From Ignavibacteriales bacterium (GTDB taxonomy: Bacteria > Bacteroidota > Ignavibacteria > Ignavibacteriales > Ignavibacteriaceae): 64,000 nt of DNA. The stretch's first letter is position 1. Every line of letters begins with the position of its first letter. The position numbers and the translations under genes are program-made. Shown in pieces: positions 46,991 through 55,533 of the stretch. Location of the stretch: contig JADJIA010000005.1 in assembly GCA_016707285.1 (NCBI GenBank), forward strand, positions 496,001 to 560,000. Reading direction: 5' to 3'. The notes beneath the pieces were generated by a model. It was not told the DNA's origin and ran no database searches. It saw only the letters and a program-made list of their open reading frames with translations.

Positions 46991-48502
46991 CTATTTTTTT
47001 CGCTTTAAAATACTTAGTCTGTTACAAATTTTATCGATTATATTATCGATATAACTAAATGGTACCAAATGGTTATTTGAGATAAAAACCACTGCAAGTG
47101 TCTCATTATCAGCAGTTTTTAGATATCCTGCAAGACTTCTTACTCCCTCATTCAAACCGGGTTTGCCTCTAAGATTGTTGGCGGATGATGCATCAAGCAA
47201 TCTGTCTGCAAGCGAGCCATCCTTGCCGGCAACCGGAAGAGAATTAAAAAAATATTGAAAAAAATCACTTTTAAAGACTGATCTTAAAAGTTTTGCATAC
47301 TGTTCTGCAGAAGACAGATTTAAAAGGCTCAACCCGCTTCCATCAACAATTTTTAATCCTGTCGGGTCAATCTGTGCTTTTGCCAAATATTGGTTGACCA
47401 CATTTAATCCATTTGTGGTACTCCCAAATCCCGCATCTACAAGCCCCAGAGTTTTGAGCAATTGTTCAGCATAAAAATTATAGCTGTTTTTATTACACAA
47501 CCTTACAATCTCAGAGAGTTGTTTGGAGTAATGTTTAAACAGTAGTGTTGTACCTTTCAAATTGATTTCGGACCCCGTTTTTGAACCTGTTTTCCAGCCA
47601 CCTTGAATCCTTATCCCCCTTCTCTGTAGAACTTCACTTAGTATCTGAATGAAAAATTCAGAAGGAGATTCAATGGATACACTTTTTGTATATGGTTGCT
47701 CATTCTGACGAATTCTGCCGGATAAACGGATGATGTTGGAGCCGTGGTCCCTGGTAATTTCAATTTTTGTTGTTGAATCCGCAGAAACAGTAACAACATC
47801 ATTAATAACCGAAATGTATTTTGACAATGGTGTCAGGTCAATTTCTGGAGAAAAACCAATTTCACCCGGAAATAATGTTATATCAACCGCATTATCGTTC
47901 AGCGATAATGCACCTGAGGGGGCAGCATACCAATCACTTAAATGATCCCACTGCCAACCCTTTCCCAAACCGATCTGTTCAAAAGCCGAATCGTCACCAA
48001 CAAGTGAACCGGTAATGGTCATAATGCCCAAATCAATTAATTTCTCAGCCCACTGATTAAAAACAAAAAAGATGTCGTTGTTATACAATCTGCCGGAGAT
48101 AGTGGGGTCACCCGAACCAACAATAATTAAATCGCCGGTTAAAGTAGCGCCTTCAAGCAGTCCTGTTGTTCTTATCTGTGTTTCATATGTGAAATCGTTC
48201 CCAAGCAAAGAAAGGGCTGCAGCAGTTGTAAAAAGTTTTACAAGAGAAGCTGAATTCAGTAATTTATTTTCATTTCTTTTGTAAAGCACTTCACCGGATG
48301 ACATCGATTGCACCATAACGCCCCATGACGCACTTGTAAGATTTGGATCGTTTAGGAATCCATCAATCGTTTGCCAAATTTCTTTTGATCCTGCACTCCA
48401 ATATTTGGCAGAGTTTTTGGTAGAATCCTTTTGGGCTTCGATTGGACTTGATAAACAGACAAGTATGACAAGACTACTTGTGAGAATACTTCGCGAGTAC
48501 AT
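46991..48502 (-). CDS. dacB: D-alanyl-D-alanine carboxypeptidase/endopeptidase (PBP4-type), variant KTG box
   Basis: Trims peptidoglycan side chains or cuts crosslinks in the periplasm. The 503-aa S13 protein has a signal peptide (about 1-23), Ser86-Leu-Val-Lys89 (SxxK) and Ser340-Tyr-Asn342 (SxN). The third motif, normally KTG, reads Lys447-Pro448-Gly449 (RGKPGLNEG), a clear departure although the surrounding RSLAGYL is conserved. It overlaps the 3' end of rluB by 29 nt, with an SD (AGGAA) inside rluB supporting the ATG at 48502. Confidence 0.9.
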   Translation of the reverse strand: MYSRSILTSSLVILVCLSSPIEAQKDSTKNSAKYWSAGSKEIWQTIDGFLNDPNLTSASWGVMVQSMSSGEVLYKRNENKLLNSASLVKLFTTAAALSLLGNDFTYETQIRTTGLLEGATLTGDLIIVGSGDPTISGRLYNNDIFFVFNQWAEKLIDLGIMTITGSLVGDDSAFEQIGLGKGWQWDHLSDWYAAPSGALSLNDNAVDITLFPGEIGFSPEIDLTPLSKYISVINDVVTVSADSTTKIEITRDHGSNIIRLSGRIRQNEQPYTKSVSIESPSEFFIQILSEVLQRRGIRIQGGWKTGSKTGSEINLKGTTLLFKHYSKQLSEIVRLCNKNSYNFYAEQLLKTLGLVDAGFGSTTNGLNVVNQYLAKAQIDPTGLKIVDGSGLSLLNLSSAEQYAKLLRSVFKSDFFQYFFNSLPVAGKDGSLADRLLDASSANNLRGKPGLNEGVRSLAGYLKTADNETLAVVFISNNHLVPFSYIDNIIDKICNRLSILKRKK

Positions 48503-49196
48503 CTCTAATTTCCTGAAGACTGACTTGACGGAAAGTACCGGGTTTCAGGTCGTTCACAGTAAATCCTGCAAACTTGCTTCTGTGAAGTTTATCAACAAAA
48601 TAATCCAGTTTTCTGAACATACGCTTCACAAATAGATTTCTTCCTTCGGTGCACTCAACTGTAACAAGGCGAGGGTTTTTTCGATTAATTACCACAGTCT
48701 CAAACTTTCCTTTAACTCCGTCTAAAGAAAGTCCTTTTTTTAATAATGGCAAGTGCTCGGGATCAAATGGTTTGTCCAACTTCACTTCATATGTTCTCAT
48801 TATTTTATTGGATGGATGCAGCATCACATTTGCGAAGTCGCCATCGTTACTCATTATTAAAACACCTGTGGTGTCCCAGTCGAGTCTTCCAACAGGAAAA
48901 ATTCTAAATGGAGTTTTAATGAGGTCCATCACAACAGGTCTGTTTTTATCATCCGTTACCGAAGTAATATAACCTGACGGTTTATGCAAGATGAAATAAA
49001 CTTTATCTTCGAAGCGAAGTACTTCTCCGTCAAGTTCCACTCTGTCAACAGTTGGATCAATCATAACTGCAAGGGAAGAAATAGTCTCCCCGTTTACATC
49101 TATTCTACCGGAGAGGATGAAGTCTTCAACTTTTCGTCTGCTTGCTATCCCTGCCATTGCGAGAAATTTATTTATTCTAATCTTATTCGTTGTCAT
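48474..49196 (-). CDS. rluB: 23S rRNA pseudouridine synthase, RluB/RsuA type
   Basis: A 240-aa enzyme with an N-terminal S4 domain (RINKFLAMAGIASRRKVEDFI) and the RsuA-type catalytic block GRLDWDTTGVLIMSNDGD, whose first Asp is the nucleophile. The KPSGY strand (about 92-96) is typical. RluB and RluE/F are hard to separate by sequence; the adjacency to scpAB, common in many bacteria, favours RluB. Overlaps scpB by 14 nt. Confidence 0.9.
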   Translation of the reverse strand: MTTNKIRINKFLAMAGIASRRKVEDFILSGRIDVNGETISSLAVMIDPTVDRVELDGEVLRFEDKVYFILHKPSGYITSVTDDKNRPVVMDLIKTPFRIFPVGRLDWDTTGVLIMSNDGDFANVMLHPSNKIMRTYEVKLDKPFDPEHLPLLKKGLSLDGVKGKFETVVINRKNPRLVTVECTEGRNLFVKRMFRKLDYFVDKLHRSKFAGFTVNDLKPGTFRQVSLQEIRDVLAKYSHK

Positions 49197-49821
49197 CTTT
49201 TAATTCCAATTCTATCGTTTCTTCCACGGCTTGCATCATTAATTTTCTTTTCTGTTCGATGAAATCCTCATCTTGCATCAATTCATCGATCTCACGCGGA
49301 CGCGGGAGGTCTGAAATTTTGTTCAACCCAAAATATTTGAGGAATTCTTCGGTTGTGGCGTATAATAAAGGTCTTCCTACTGTTTCAGCCCTTCCAACAA
49401 TCGTTATGAGTCTTTTCTCGAGAAGTGTACTCAGTATATAATCTGAATTGACTCCCCTTATAGCTTCGAGATCAGGTTTTGTCATTGGCTGTTTGTATGC
49501 AATAATGGAAAGTGTTTCGAGTGAAGCCTGCGAAAGTCTCCTCTTTATTTTTTCAGAATTGAGATAACCAAGATATTTACTTAACTCGGGTTTGGTTGCA
49601 AAAATGTATCCACCCGATATTCTTGCAATTTTGAAAGGATATTCAACATTTTCATATTTAAGATTTATTTGATCAACTGCATTTGTTACATCTTCAGAAT
49701 TTATTAAAGTCGTCTCTCCGTCAATTGCAACAATAGCCCTTACAATCTCATCAGCGGAGATGGGGTCTTCGGACGCAAAAATTAATCCCTCAATTACAGG
49801 GAGGTAAAGTTCGTCAATCAT
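49183..49821 (-). CDS. scpB: Segregation and condensation protein B
   Basis: Kite subunit of the SMC-ScpAB condensin. The 212-aa protein has two winged helices. SLETLSIIAYKQPMTKPDLEAIRGVNSD is the hallmark segment, followed by LLEKRLITIVGRAETVGRPLLYATTEEFL. Overlaps scpA by 8 nt and rluB by 14 nt. smc is not in the window. Confidence 0.95.
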   Translation of the reverse strand: MIDELYLPVIEGLIFASEDPISADEIVRAIVAIDGETTLINSEDVTNAVDQINLKYENVEYPFKIARISGGYIFATKPELSKYLGYLNSEKIKRRLSQASLETLSIIAYKQPMTKPDLEAIRGVNSDYILSTLLEKRLITIVGRAETVGRPLLYATTEEFLKYFGLNKISDLPRPREIDELMQDEDFIEQKRKLMMQAVEETIELELKDDNE

Positions 49822-50533
49822 TTTCTATTGCATAAATCATAAAATCATTAAAATTCGGGGACTCTTTTATCCCTATTAATTGCATTTTCACCATTTCAAG
49901 AAGAGCAACAAAAGTATAAACAACTTGAATTTTAATCTTTAAACTTGTCACCATTTTTGAAAAAATGATCTCTTTTTCATCAGTTAATCGCTTCATGATA
50001 AATTGCATTTGTTCCTCAATGCTTACAGGAACTCTTTGAATGTGATGTATGGGTTCAGGTTTAAGATTTGACATAATCTTCTGAAAAGCTCTTGCGAGAT
50101 CATACACGGTAATATTTTTTAGTAACAGTCCGGTATCATCAAATGTGGATTTTTCGTCCAGGTTAAAATTTCCGCGATAAAAGATTTTTCTTTGTTCCGT
50201 TTCAAAAAAAGAAAACTCTTCCGCCATCTCTTTATATCGTTTATACTCAAGCAATTGTTGCACCAACTCGGTTCTTGGATCGATCTCTTCTCCCTTTTCA
50301 TCCACTTCCCTCGGCAAGAGCATCCTTACCTTGATATGCATAAGAGTTGAAGCCAAAAGGATAAAATCCCCTGCTTGCTCAAGATCCAGTATCTTAATCA
50401 ATTCAAGATATTTTAGAAATTCGTTGGTGATATATGCAATTGGAATGTCATAGATATCGAGTTCATCTCTCTTAATGAAAAAAAGGAGAAGATCGAGTGG
50501 ACCCTCAAATGTATCAAGTTTTACTTTGAACAT
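49814..50533 (-). CDS. scpA: Segregation and condensation protein A
   Basis: Kleisin subunit that bridges SMC heads. The N-terminal VKLDTFEGPLDLLLFFIKRDELDIYDIPIA is diagnostic, and LEQAGDFILLASTLMHIKVRMLLP follows. The C-terminal winged helix has FVALLEMVKMQLI. At 239 aa it has the usual length. It starts directly after trpS. Confidence 0.95.
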   Translation of the reverse strand: MFKVKLDTFEGPLDLLLFFIKRDELDIYDIPIAYITNEFLKYLELIKILDLEQAGDFILLASTLMHIKVRMLLPREVDEKGEEIDPRTELVQQLLEYKRYKEMAEEFSFFETEQRKIFYRGNFNLDEKSTFDDTGLLLKNITVYDLARAFQKIMSNLKPEPIHHIQRVPVSIEEQMQFIMKRLTDEKEIIFSKMVTSLKIKIQVVYTFVALLEMVKMQLIGIKESPNFNDFMIYAIEND

Positions 50534-51514
50534 TTATCCCATTTTCATATTGGTTCTTACTTCTTGCATCGTTGCACCGGCGGTCAGGCGGGCAGCCTTC
50601 TCCCCTTCCGATATTACATCCAAAACAAGAGAAAGATTATTTTCCAATTCACTCCGTTTTTGCAGAACCGGTTCAAGGAAAGTTGAAATCTTTGATGAAC
50701 AGTTTAATTTACAATCGACACAACCTAAAGCCCCGCTCCTGCAATCGGTATCAATCACTTCAACTTCAGCCGGATTAAACTTTTTGTGATAAGAAAAGAC
50801 CACACATACTTCCGGGTGACCTGGATCATTTTTACGAAGTTTCTGAGGGTCTGTCACCGCTTTTCGCATCTTTTGCTTCACAATTTCAGAATTATCAGAG
50901 AGGAGTATGGTATTTCCCAGCGACTTGCTCATTTTCGCCACACCGTCCAAACCGGCAAGTCGGGCAAAAACTGTAAGAAGTGGATCAGGCTCAGGGAAAA
51001 CATCACCATATTGATTGTTAAACTTTCGGGCAATTTCCCTGGTAATCTCAACATGTGGCACCTGGTCTTCTCCAACAGGAACTGCCTCACCTTTGTAGAG
51101 CAATATATCGGCAGCCTGCAATACGGGATAACCCAGATGACCATATACAGTCTGCTGAATATTCAGGTCTCTGATTTGATCCTTTAACGAAGGATTTCTT
51201 TCAAGCCGGTTTGCTGTAATCAACATCGAGAAAATAAGAAAGAGTTCAGAGTGTTCTTTAACTTGTGATTGACGGAAGATTTTAACTTTTTGAGGATCCA
51301 AGCCTATAGCGAGCCAGTCGATTACCATATCTACGGTATCCTGATAAATTCGGGATGTATCGAGATCGGTGGTTAGAACATGGTAATCAGCAATCAGATG
51401 ATAATTTTCATATTCTTCTTGAAGTTTTACCCAGTTTTCGAGTGCACCGGCATAATGCCCCAAATGGAGTTTTCCGGTGGGGCGCATACCACTTAATATT
51501 CTTTTTTTTCGCAT
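50534..51514 (-). CDS. trpS: Tryptophanyl-tRNA synthetase
   Basis: Class I synthetase, 326 aa. The HIGH motif is HLGH in SGMRPTGKLHLGHYAGAL (about 8-25) and the KMSKS loop is AKMSKS near residue 195. DQVPHVEITREIARKFN and YGHLGYPVLQAADILLYKG are also present. The C-terminal cysteines (DCRSGALGCVDCKLNC) may bind a metal; that region in some relatives carries an Fe-S cluster, but I cannot confirm it here. Confidence 0.95.
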   Translation of the reverse strand: MRKKRILSGMRPTGKLHLGHYAGALENWVKLQEEYENYHLIADYHVLTTDLDTSRIYQDTVDMVIDWLAIGLDPQKVKIFRQSQVKEHSELFLIFSMLITANRLERNPSLKDQIRDLNIQQTVYGHLGYPVLQAADILLYKGEAVPVGEDQVPHVEITREIARKFNNQYGDVFPEPDPLLTVFARLAGLDGVAKMSKSLGNTILLSDNSEIVKQKMRKAVTDPQKLRKNDPGHPEVCVVFSYHKKFNPAEVEVIDTDCRSGALGCVDCKLNCSSKISTFLEPVLQKRSELENNLSLVLDVISEGEKAARLTAGATMQEVRTNMKMG

Positions 51515-51527
51515 CAGACAGTTTTAA

Positions 51528-52025
51528 TTAATGAAAAAGATAGGGTTTCCAACGAATATCTAAATTACCTACTGCAAATTTAATAAAAAGTAAGTTATTG
51601 GGCGCATAAGGCTGGAAAAGGAGTGGCATTCCTGCGTCCAAAGGGGTTCTGTCCCCTTTTTTACTGTTACATTTGGGACACGCAGAAATTAGATTCTCCC
51701 ATGAATCGACTCCACCTTTCGATCTGGGAATTATATGATCAATTGTTAATAAGAGGTCAGTTTTGCCGCAGTAAGCACATTTGTGATTATCTCTCCGAAT
51801 AATATTTTTTCGAGTTAAAATTACCTGCTTGTAAGGAATGTGGATATACTTCCGTAATCGAATCACAACGGGAAACGGGTAATTTTTTCTCACCGTACGG
51901 ATGTTACGCTCACTGTCTTCGAGAATGGAATCTGCTTTTCCAAGATAAACCATGTCAAAAGCCCGTTTCACATTACAAACAGACAAAGGTTCGTAACTCT
52001 GGTTGAGAACTAATACAAAAGTGTT
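51528..52025 (-). CDS. HNH endonuclease family protein; 5' end unclear
   Basis: The core is a zinc HNH nuclease: CAYCGKTD and CPKCNSKK are the Cys pairs around LTIDHIIPRSKGGVDSWENL. The N-terminal part VLVLNQSYEPLSVCNVKRAF is the family start, but the only canonical codon in frame is the TTG at 51986, in the middle of it. Upstream to the in-frame TAA at 52061-52059 there is no ATG, GTG or TTG. A strong SD (AAGGAGAG, 52072-52065) is followed 5 nt later by ATT in another frame, so one base seems off between about 52059 and 52025. The coordinate given is approximate. Such proteins are widespread, unlinked to restriction, and of unclear role. Confidence 0.78.
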   Translation of the reverse strand, partial: NTFVLVLNQSYEPLSVCNVKRAFDMVYLGKADSILEDSERNIRTVRKNYPFPVVIRLRKYIHIPYKQVILTRKNIIRRDNHKCAYCGKTDLLLTIDHIIPRSKGGVDSWENLISACPKCNSKKGDRTPLDAGMPLLFQPYAPNNLLFIKFAVGNLDIRWKPYLFH

Positions 52026-52123
52026 ATAAAGTACCGAATGGTGTTTTTGAAAGCTGAATTAAAACTCTCCTTTCTGTCACTGCTAATATAACAAAAAGTG
52101 GAGAAAGGAAGTTTAACTTAGAG

Positions 52124-52492
52124 TTATTTTTCGGCGATTGCCATCGCAACTGCATAATTATTGGAATGGCTCAGAGTGATATGCACTGAGATACCCATCT
52201 CTTTAATTCGTGTAATTTTTTCAAGTTCTTCAAGCACCGGAGCGCCATCATCATCATTTTTAACTGATATGTCTTTCCAGGCTATTGTTTCATCAAATTT
52301 CATTAATGCTTTGTAAACAGCTTCTTTAATCGCCCACCTTGCTGCAAATCTTCTGTATTTGTCAGCTTTAGCAGAACAATATTCAATTTCTGTCGGCGTA
52401 TATATTTTATTCAGGAATCTATCCTCATAACGCTCAATTGATTTTTGAATCCTGTCGATCTCGATGATGTCAACCCCTGTTCCAACTATCAT
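52124..52492 (-). CDS. acpS: Holo-[acyl-carrier-protein] synthase
   Basis: Transfers 4'-phosphopantetheine from CoA to acyl carrier protein. GTGVDIIEIDRI carries the first metal-binding Asp; FAARWAIKEAVYKAL holds the catalytic Glu and Lys. HITLSHSNNYAVAMAIAE ends the 122-aa protein. It overlaps the ggt start region by 4 nt. panC, the earlier step to CoA, is at the other end of the window. Confidence 0.95.
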   Translation of the reverse strand: MIVGTGVDIIEIDRIQKSIERYEDRFLNKIYTPTEIEYCSAKADKYRRFAARWAIKEAVYKALMKFDETIAWKDISVKNDDDGAPVLEELEKITRIKEMGISVHITLSHSNNYAVAMAIAEK

Positions 52493-54210
52493 TTGTCGAG
52501 TTCTCCTTTGGCGAGTCCAAAACCTCTTCTGTCGGTAGCACCCGAGACTCTACCAGTTTTTTGATCAATTTTGATGGCTTCAATTAAACCAAGGTATGGA
52601 ATATCTTTCACTTTGTGCCCCATATTGATCAATTCAAGAGTCCCGGAGCTATCCAGTACCCCATCTTCAATAGAAATATGCTCCGGATACCATTGATGAT
52701 GAATCCTTGGTGCATCCACTGCTTCATTAACATCCATTTCAAAGTCGAGGACATTCAAAACCACTTGAAGTACAGCGGTTATTATGGTTGAACCGCCCGG
52801 TGACCCAACAATGAGTACCGGTTTATCATCTTTTAAGACAATTGTTGGAGTCATTGAACTGAGCATTCTTTTCCCGGGTTCAATTGAGTTTGCTTCACTG
52901 CCGAGTAAACCAAATTGATTTGGAACGCCGGGTTTTGCTGAGAAATCATCCATTTCGTTGTTCAGAAAGAAACCGGCACCATCAACCACCACTTTAGATC
53001 CGTACCCGGAATTTATTGTTGTTGTTACACTTACGGCATTTCCCCACTTGTCAATAATCGAATAATGGGTGGTTTCCATACTTTCACTACTTTCCACAAG
53101 TCCGGGCAAAATATCAGCAGAGTTTGAAGCGGAAGATGTTATTTGTGAATATAACTTTTTAGCATAGTTTTTGGAAATAAGAGAATCGATTGGAACAGGA
53201 TAAAAATCGGGGTCTCCAAGATATTTTGACCGGTCAGCGTAAACTCTGCGCATTGCTTCTGTAAGATAATGAACATATTTTGTTGAGTTATGTCCCAAAC
53301 TCTTTAAGTCAATATTCTCAAGGATATTCAAAAGTTCAATTAAAGCAATCCCACCCGAACTGGGTGGTGGCATCGATAGAATTTTAAAGCCACGGTAGTT
53401 TCCGGTCACAACCTCCCTGACAACAGTATTGTATTTCATAAGGTCATCAAAACTGATGATACCATCCATTTTTTGAGATTGCGCAACTATAAGCTCAGCA
53501 GTTTTTCCTCTATAGAATCCATCTGTACCGTTCTCGATTATTCTCCCAAGAGTGTTTGCGAGATCACTCTGAACAAAAATATCTCCCGGCGCAAAAAGAG
53601 CAGAGTCTTTAGTAAAATATTTTGTTGTTGAAGGAAACTTAATAAAGGAACTTCTGTATCTGTTAAAAGAGTTGGCTGTAGCTTCGGAGAGATAAAAACC
53701 CTTTTTAGCAAGTTCGACAGAAGGCATAATTACATCTTCTCTTGACATGGTTCCATGATTTGCGAGTGCGTACAACATTCCGGATACACTTCCCGGTACA
53801 CCGGAAGCCAATATTCCCTCCTGCGCAAGAGAATCAACAAAATTACCCTCTGAGTTGAGATACATATCTCTTTTGGCAAGCTTGGGAGCTTTTTCACGAT
53901 AGTCGAGCGTAAATTCTTCGCCGTTGGCTTTTTTGATTACCATAAATCCACCACCACCAAGATTACCGGCAACGGGGTAAGTAACAGAAAGAGCAAAACC
54001 CACACCAACCGCAGCATCAATCGCATTTCCACCTGATCTGAGAATCTTAATCCCGACTTCAGTAGCCAATGAATCAGCACTCACAACCATACCTTGTGAG
54101 TATAGATTTTCATTTCCGTTGAAAGTGGTGCAGCCGGTTAAGCCCGGCGTAAAAAAGAGTAATAAAAAGATTAAAATTGATTTAGAAAAGATCAATTTTT
54201 GCTTTAACAT
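52489..54210 (-). CDS. ggt: Gamma-glutamyltransferase (lipoprotein)
   Basis: N-terminal nucleophile hydrolase that cleaves or transfers the gamma-glutamyl group of glutathione. The ATG at 54210 has GAAGG 5 nt upstream; the ATG at 54222 is possible but its codons form that SD. The signal ends in GLTGC, a lipobox, so it is probably lipid-anchored. The self-cleavage Thr is in METTHYSIIDKWG; downstream NNEMDDFS and SPGGSTIITAVLQV are typical. About 573 aa. Overlaps the MCE gene by 29 nt. Confidence 0.93.
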   Translation of the reverse strand: MLKQKLIFSKSILIFLLLFFTPGLTGCTTFNGNENLYSQGMVVSADSLATEVGIKILRSGGNAIDAAVGVGFALSVTYPVAGNLGGGGFMVIKKANGEEFTLDYREKAPKLAKRDMYLNSEGNFVDSLAQEGILASGVPGSVSGMLYALANHGTMSREDVIMPSVELAKKGFYLSEATANSFNRYRSSFIKFPSTTKYFTKDSALFAPGDIFVQSDLANTLGRIIENGTDGFYRGKTAELIVAQSQKMDGIISFDDLMKYNTVVREVVTGNYRGFKILSMPPPSSGGIALIELLNILENIDLKSLGHNSTKYVHYLTEAMRRVYADRSKYLGDPDFYPVPIDSLISKNYAKKLYSQITSSASNSADILPGLVESSESMETTHYSIIDKWGNAVSVTTTINSGYGSKVVVDGAGFFLNNEMDDFSAKPGVPNQFGLLGSEANSIEPGKRMLSSMTPTIVLKDDKPVLIVGSPGGSTIITAVLQVVLNVLDFEMDVNEAVDAPRIHHQWYPEHISIEDGVLDSSGTLELINMGHKVKDIPYLGLIEAIKIDQKTGRVSGATDRRGFGLAKGELDK

Positions 54211-55117
54211 TAATACCTTCATTTTTCAATTGTTTTTTAACCAGGATGAGTAATTCTTTCGCCTCCTTGAGTGAAACCTTCAGGTCATCAAATGTGGCTT
54301 CATCATACAAAAGTTTACCAAGATTATTTTTTTGTGAGGTGGTTTCGTCAATAATGCCGTCAAATTTTTTGATCAGAGCATCAGATTGCACCAGCAATTT
54401 GTTCAGATTTTTGATACTTGTCGCTATAGAGTCCTGGTTCTCCTTGATAAAAACCGAAGCGTTTGATGTTAATGAATCCGCATTTTCAGTTAATTTAATA
54501 CTGTTTTTAATGAGGTGGTCAATTTGTCCCCTCTGTTCCCTGATTAAAGATCTAAAATCAGATGCGAGGGCAACAAGATTTTTGAGTCCTGATTTTACAT
54601 CTCCTTTAATTTCCTCATCTTGCAGATATGAGTTAATTGCGGTAAGAGCTGTATCAATTTTTGACATCATCGCAGGAATTCCCTCACCGGCACGACCAAC
54701 AAAACTCATCACTTCAGCGACATCAAATTGAAACTCCCCTTTTTGAATTATCTCAGGGTTTATCAGTTTTGATGATTTTCCGGGGCGTATTTCAACTTTT
54801 TTACCCCCCATTAAGTCAAGCATAGTGACATAAAATTTGGAATCCTCCGGTATCAAAACATCTTTTTCTATGGCAATCTCGACAAGAACAGTTGAACCCG
54901 TTACAGTGATTGATTCAACAGAACCTTTTCTAACACCATTTATTGTTACATTATCCCCTATTTCAAGACCTGAAACATTATCAAACTCTATTTTGTAGTT
55001 ATTGTTTTTTTCGATAAAACTGACATTTTTAGCCCAGCCTATGATCCAAACGAGTAATACTATCCCCACTATTGCGGTGATACCTACTTTTATTTCTGTT
55101 TTTCGCTGTGCGTTCAT
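54182..55117 (-). CDS. MlaD-like MCE-domain protein
   Basis: A 311-aa protein with one N-terminal transmembrane helix (about 10-30), the MCE beta-barrel domain (about 38-115; DNVSGLEIGDNVTINGVRKGSVESI) and a long helical C-terminus (about 130-300) that probably forms the lipid-conducting needle. MCE proteins shuttle phospholipid between the membranes and normally work with MlaE permease and MlaF ATPase, neither of which is in the window. Overlaps the upstream gene by 1 nt. Confidence 0.88.
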   Translation of the reverse strand: MNAQRKTEIKVGITAIVGIVLLVWIIGWAKNVSFIEKNNNYKIEFDNVSGLEIGDNVTINGVRKGSVESITVTGSTVLVEIAIEKDVLIPEDSKFYVTMLDLMGGKKVEIRPGKSSKLINPEIIQKGEFQFDVAEVMSFVGRAGEGIPAMMSKIDTALTAINSYLQDEEIKGDVKSGLKNLVALASDFRSLIREQRGQIDHLIKNSIKLTENADSLTSNASVFIKENQDSIATSIKNLNKLLVQSDALIKKFDGIIDETTSQKNNLGKLLYDEATFDDLKVSLKEAKELLILVKKQLKNEGINVKAKIDLF

Positions 55118-55533
55118 TAAGGTGCCTTATTATCCTTCTCAAATTCGATAAAATTTCCGGGTTTGGCTGAAATCATTTCATCGGTCAGTTTTACCAGAAA
55201 CTCATACTCTTTGGAAGTCAACAAACTGTCTTTCGAATACTCTTCCAAAGATTTAAAAAATTTCTCAACTTTATTAAAGTTAATGGTTGCCTCGGTTGAA
55301 TCACTCTTAAATTGGGTAACAAGACTGTCGATCCTGCTGACGAGCATAAGTTTCTCTTTTGTATCTTTTAATCCTTTAAGTTCAGCAGGCAATGAATCAA
55401 ATGCATTTGATAAAAGATTTTCTTTTATTGGATCCACAAACCATTCTTTCCCTTTATTGGTAATGATATAAATTGCTGTTGCGAGAAGTATCGTGCCAAC
55501 AATCAAAGTTTTAAGAAAACATCCGGGTTTCAT
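55117..55533 (-). CDS. Hypothetical membrane-anchored protein linked to the MCE gene
   Basis: A 138-aa protein with an N-terminal transmembrane segment (FLKTLIVGTILLATAIYIIT, about 6-25) and a charged helical rest (ELKGLKDTKEKLMLVSRIDSLVTQF and KVEKFFKSLEEYSKDSL). No known family is recognised. It overlaps the MCE gene by 1 nt and begins 1 nt after the CorC/HlyC stop, so a joint envelope role is likely. An extracytoplasmic coiled coil is my reading of the pattern, not a domain match. Confidence 0.72.
   Translation of the reverse strand: MKPGCFLKTLIVGTILLATAIYIITNKGKEWFVDPIKENLLSNAFDSLPAELKGLKDTKEKLMLVSRIDSLVTQFKSDSTEATINFNKVEKFFKSLEEYSKDSLLTSKEYEFLVKLTDEMISAKPGNFIEFEKDNKAP

Noticed and set aside
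51528..52025. HNH protein as a restriction or homing endonuclease, or defence gene
   Set aside because: No methyltransferase, intron or defence gene nearby; it matches the common single-domain HNH family in a trpS-acpS neighbourhood.
54246..54731. 161-aa reading frame opposite the MCE gene
   Set aside because: Antisense to a conserved coding region, with repeated Ser/Leu typical of shadow frames.
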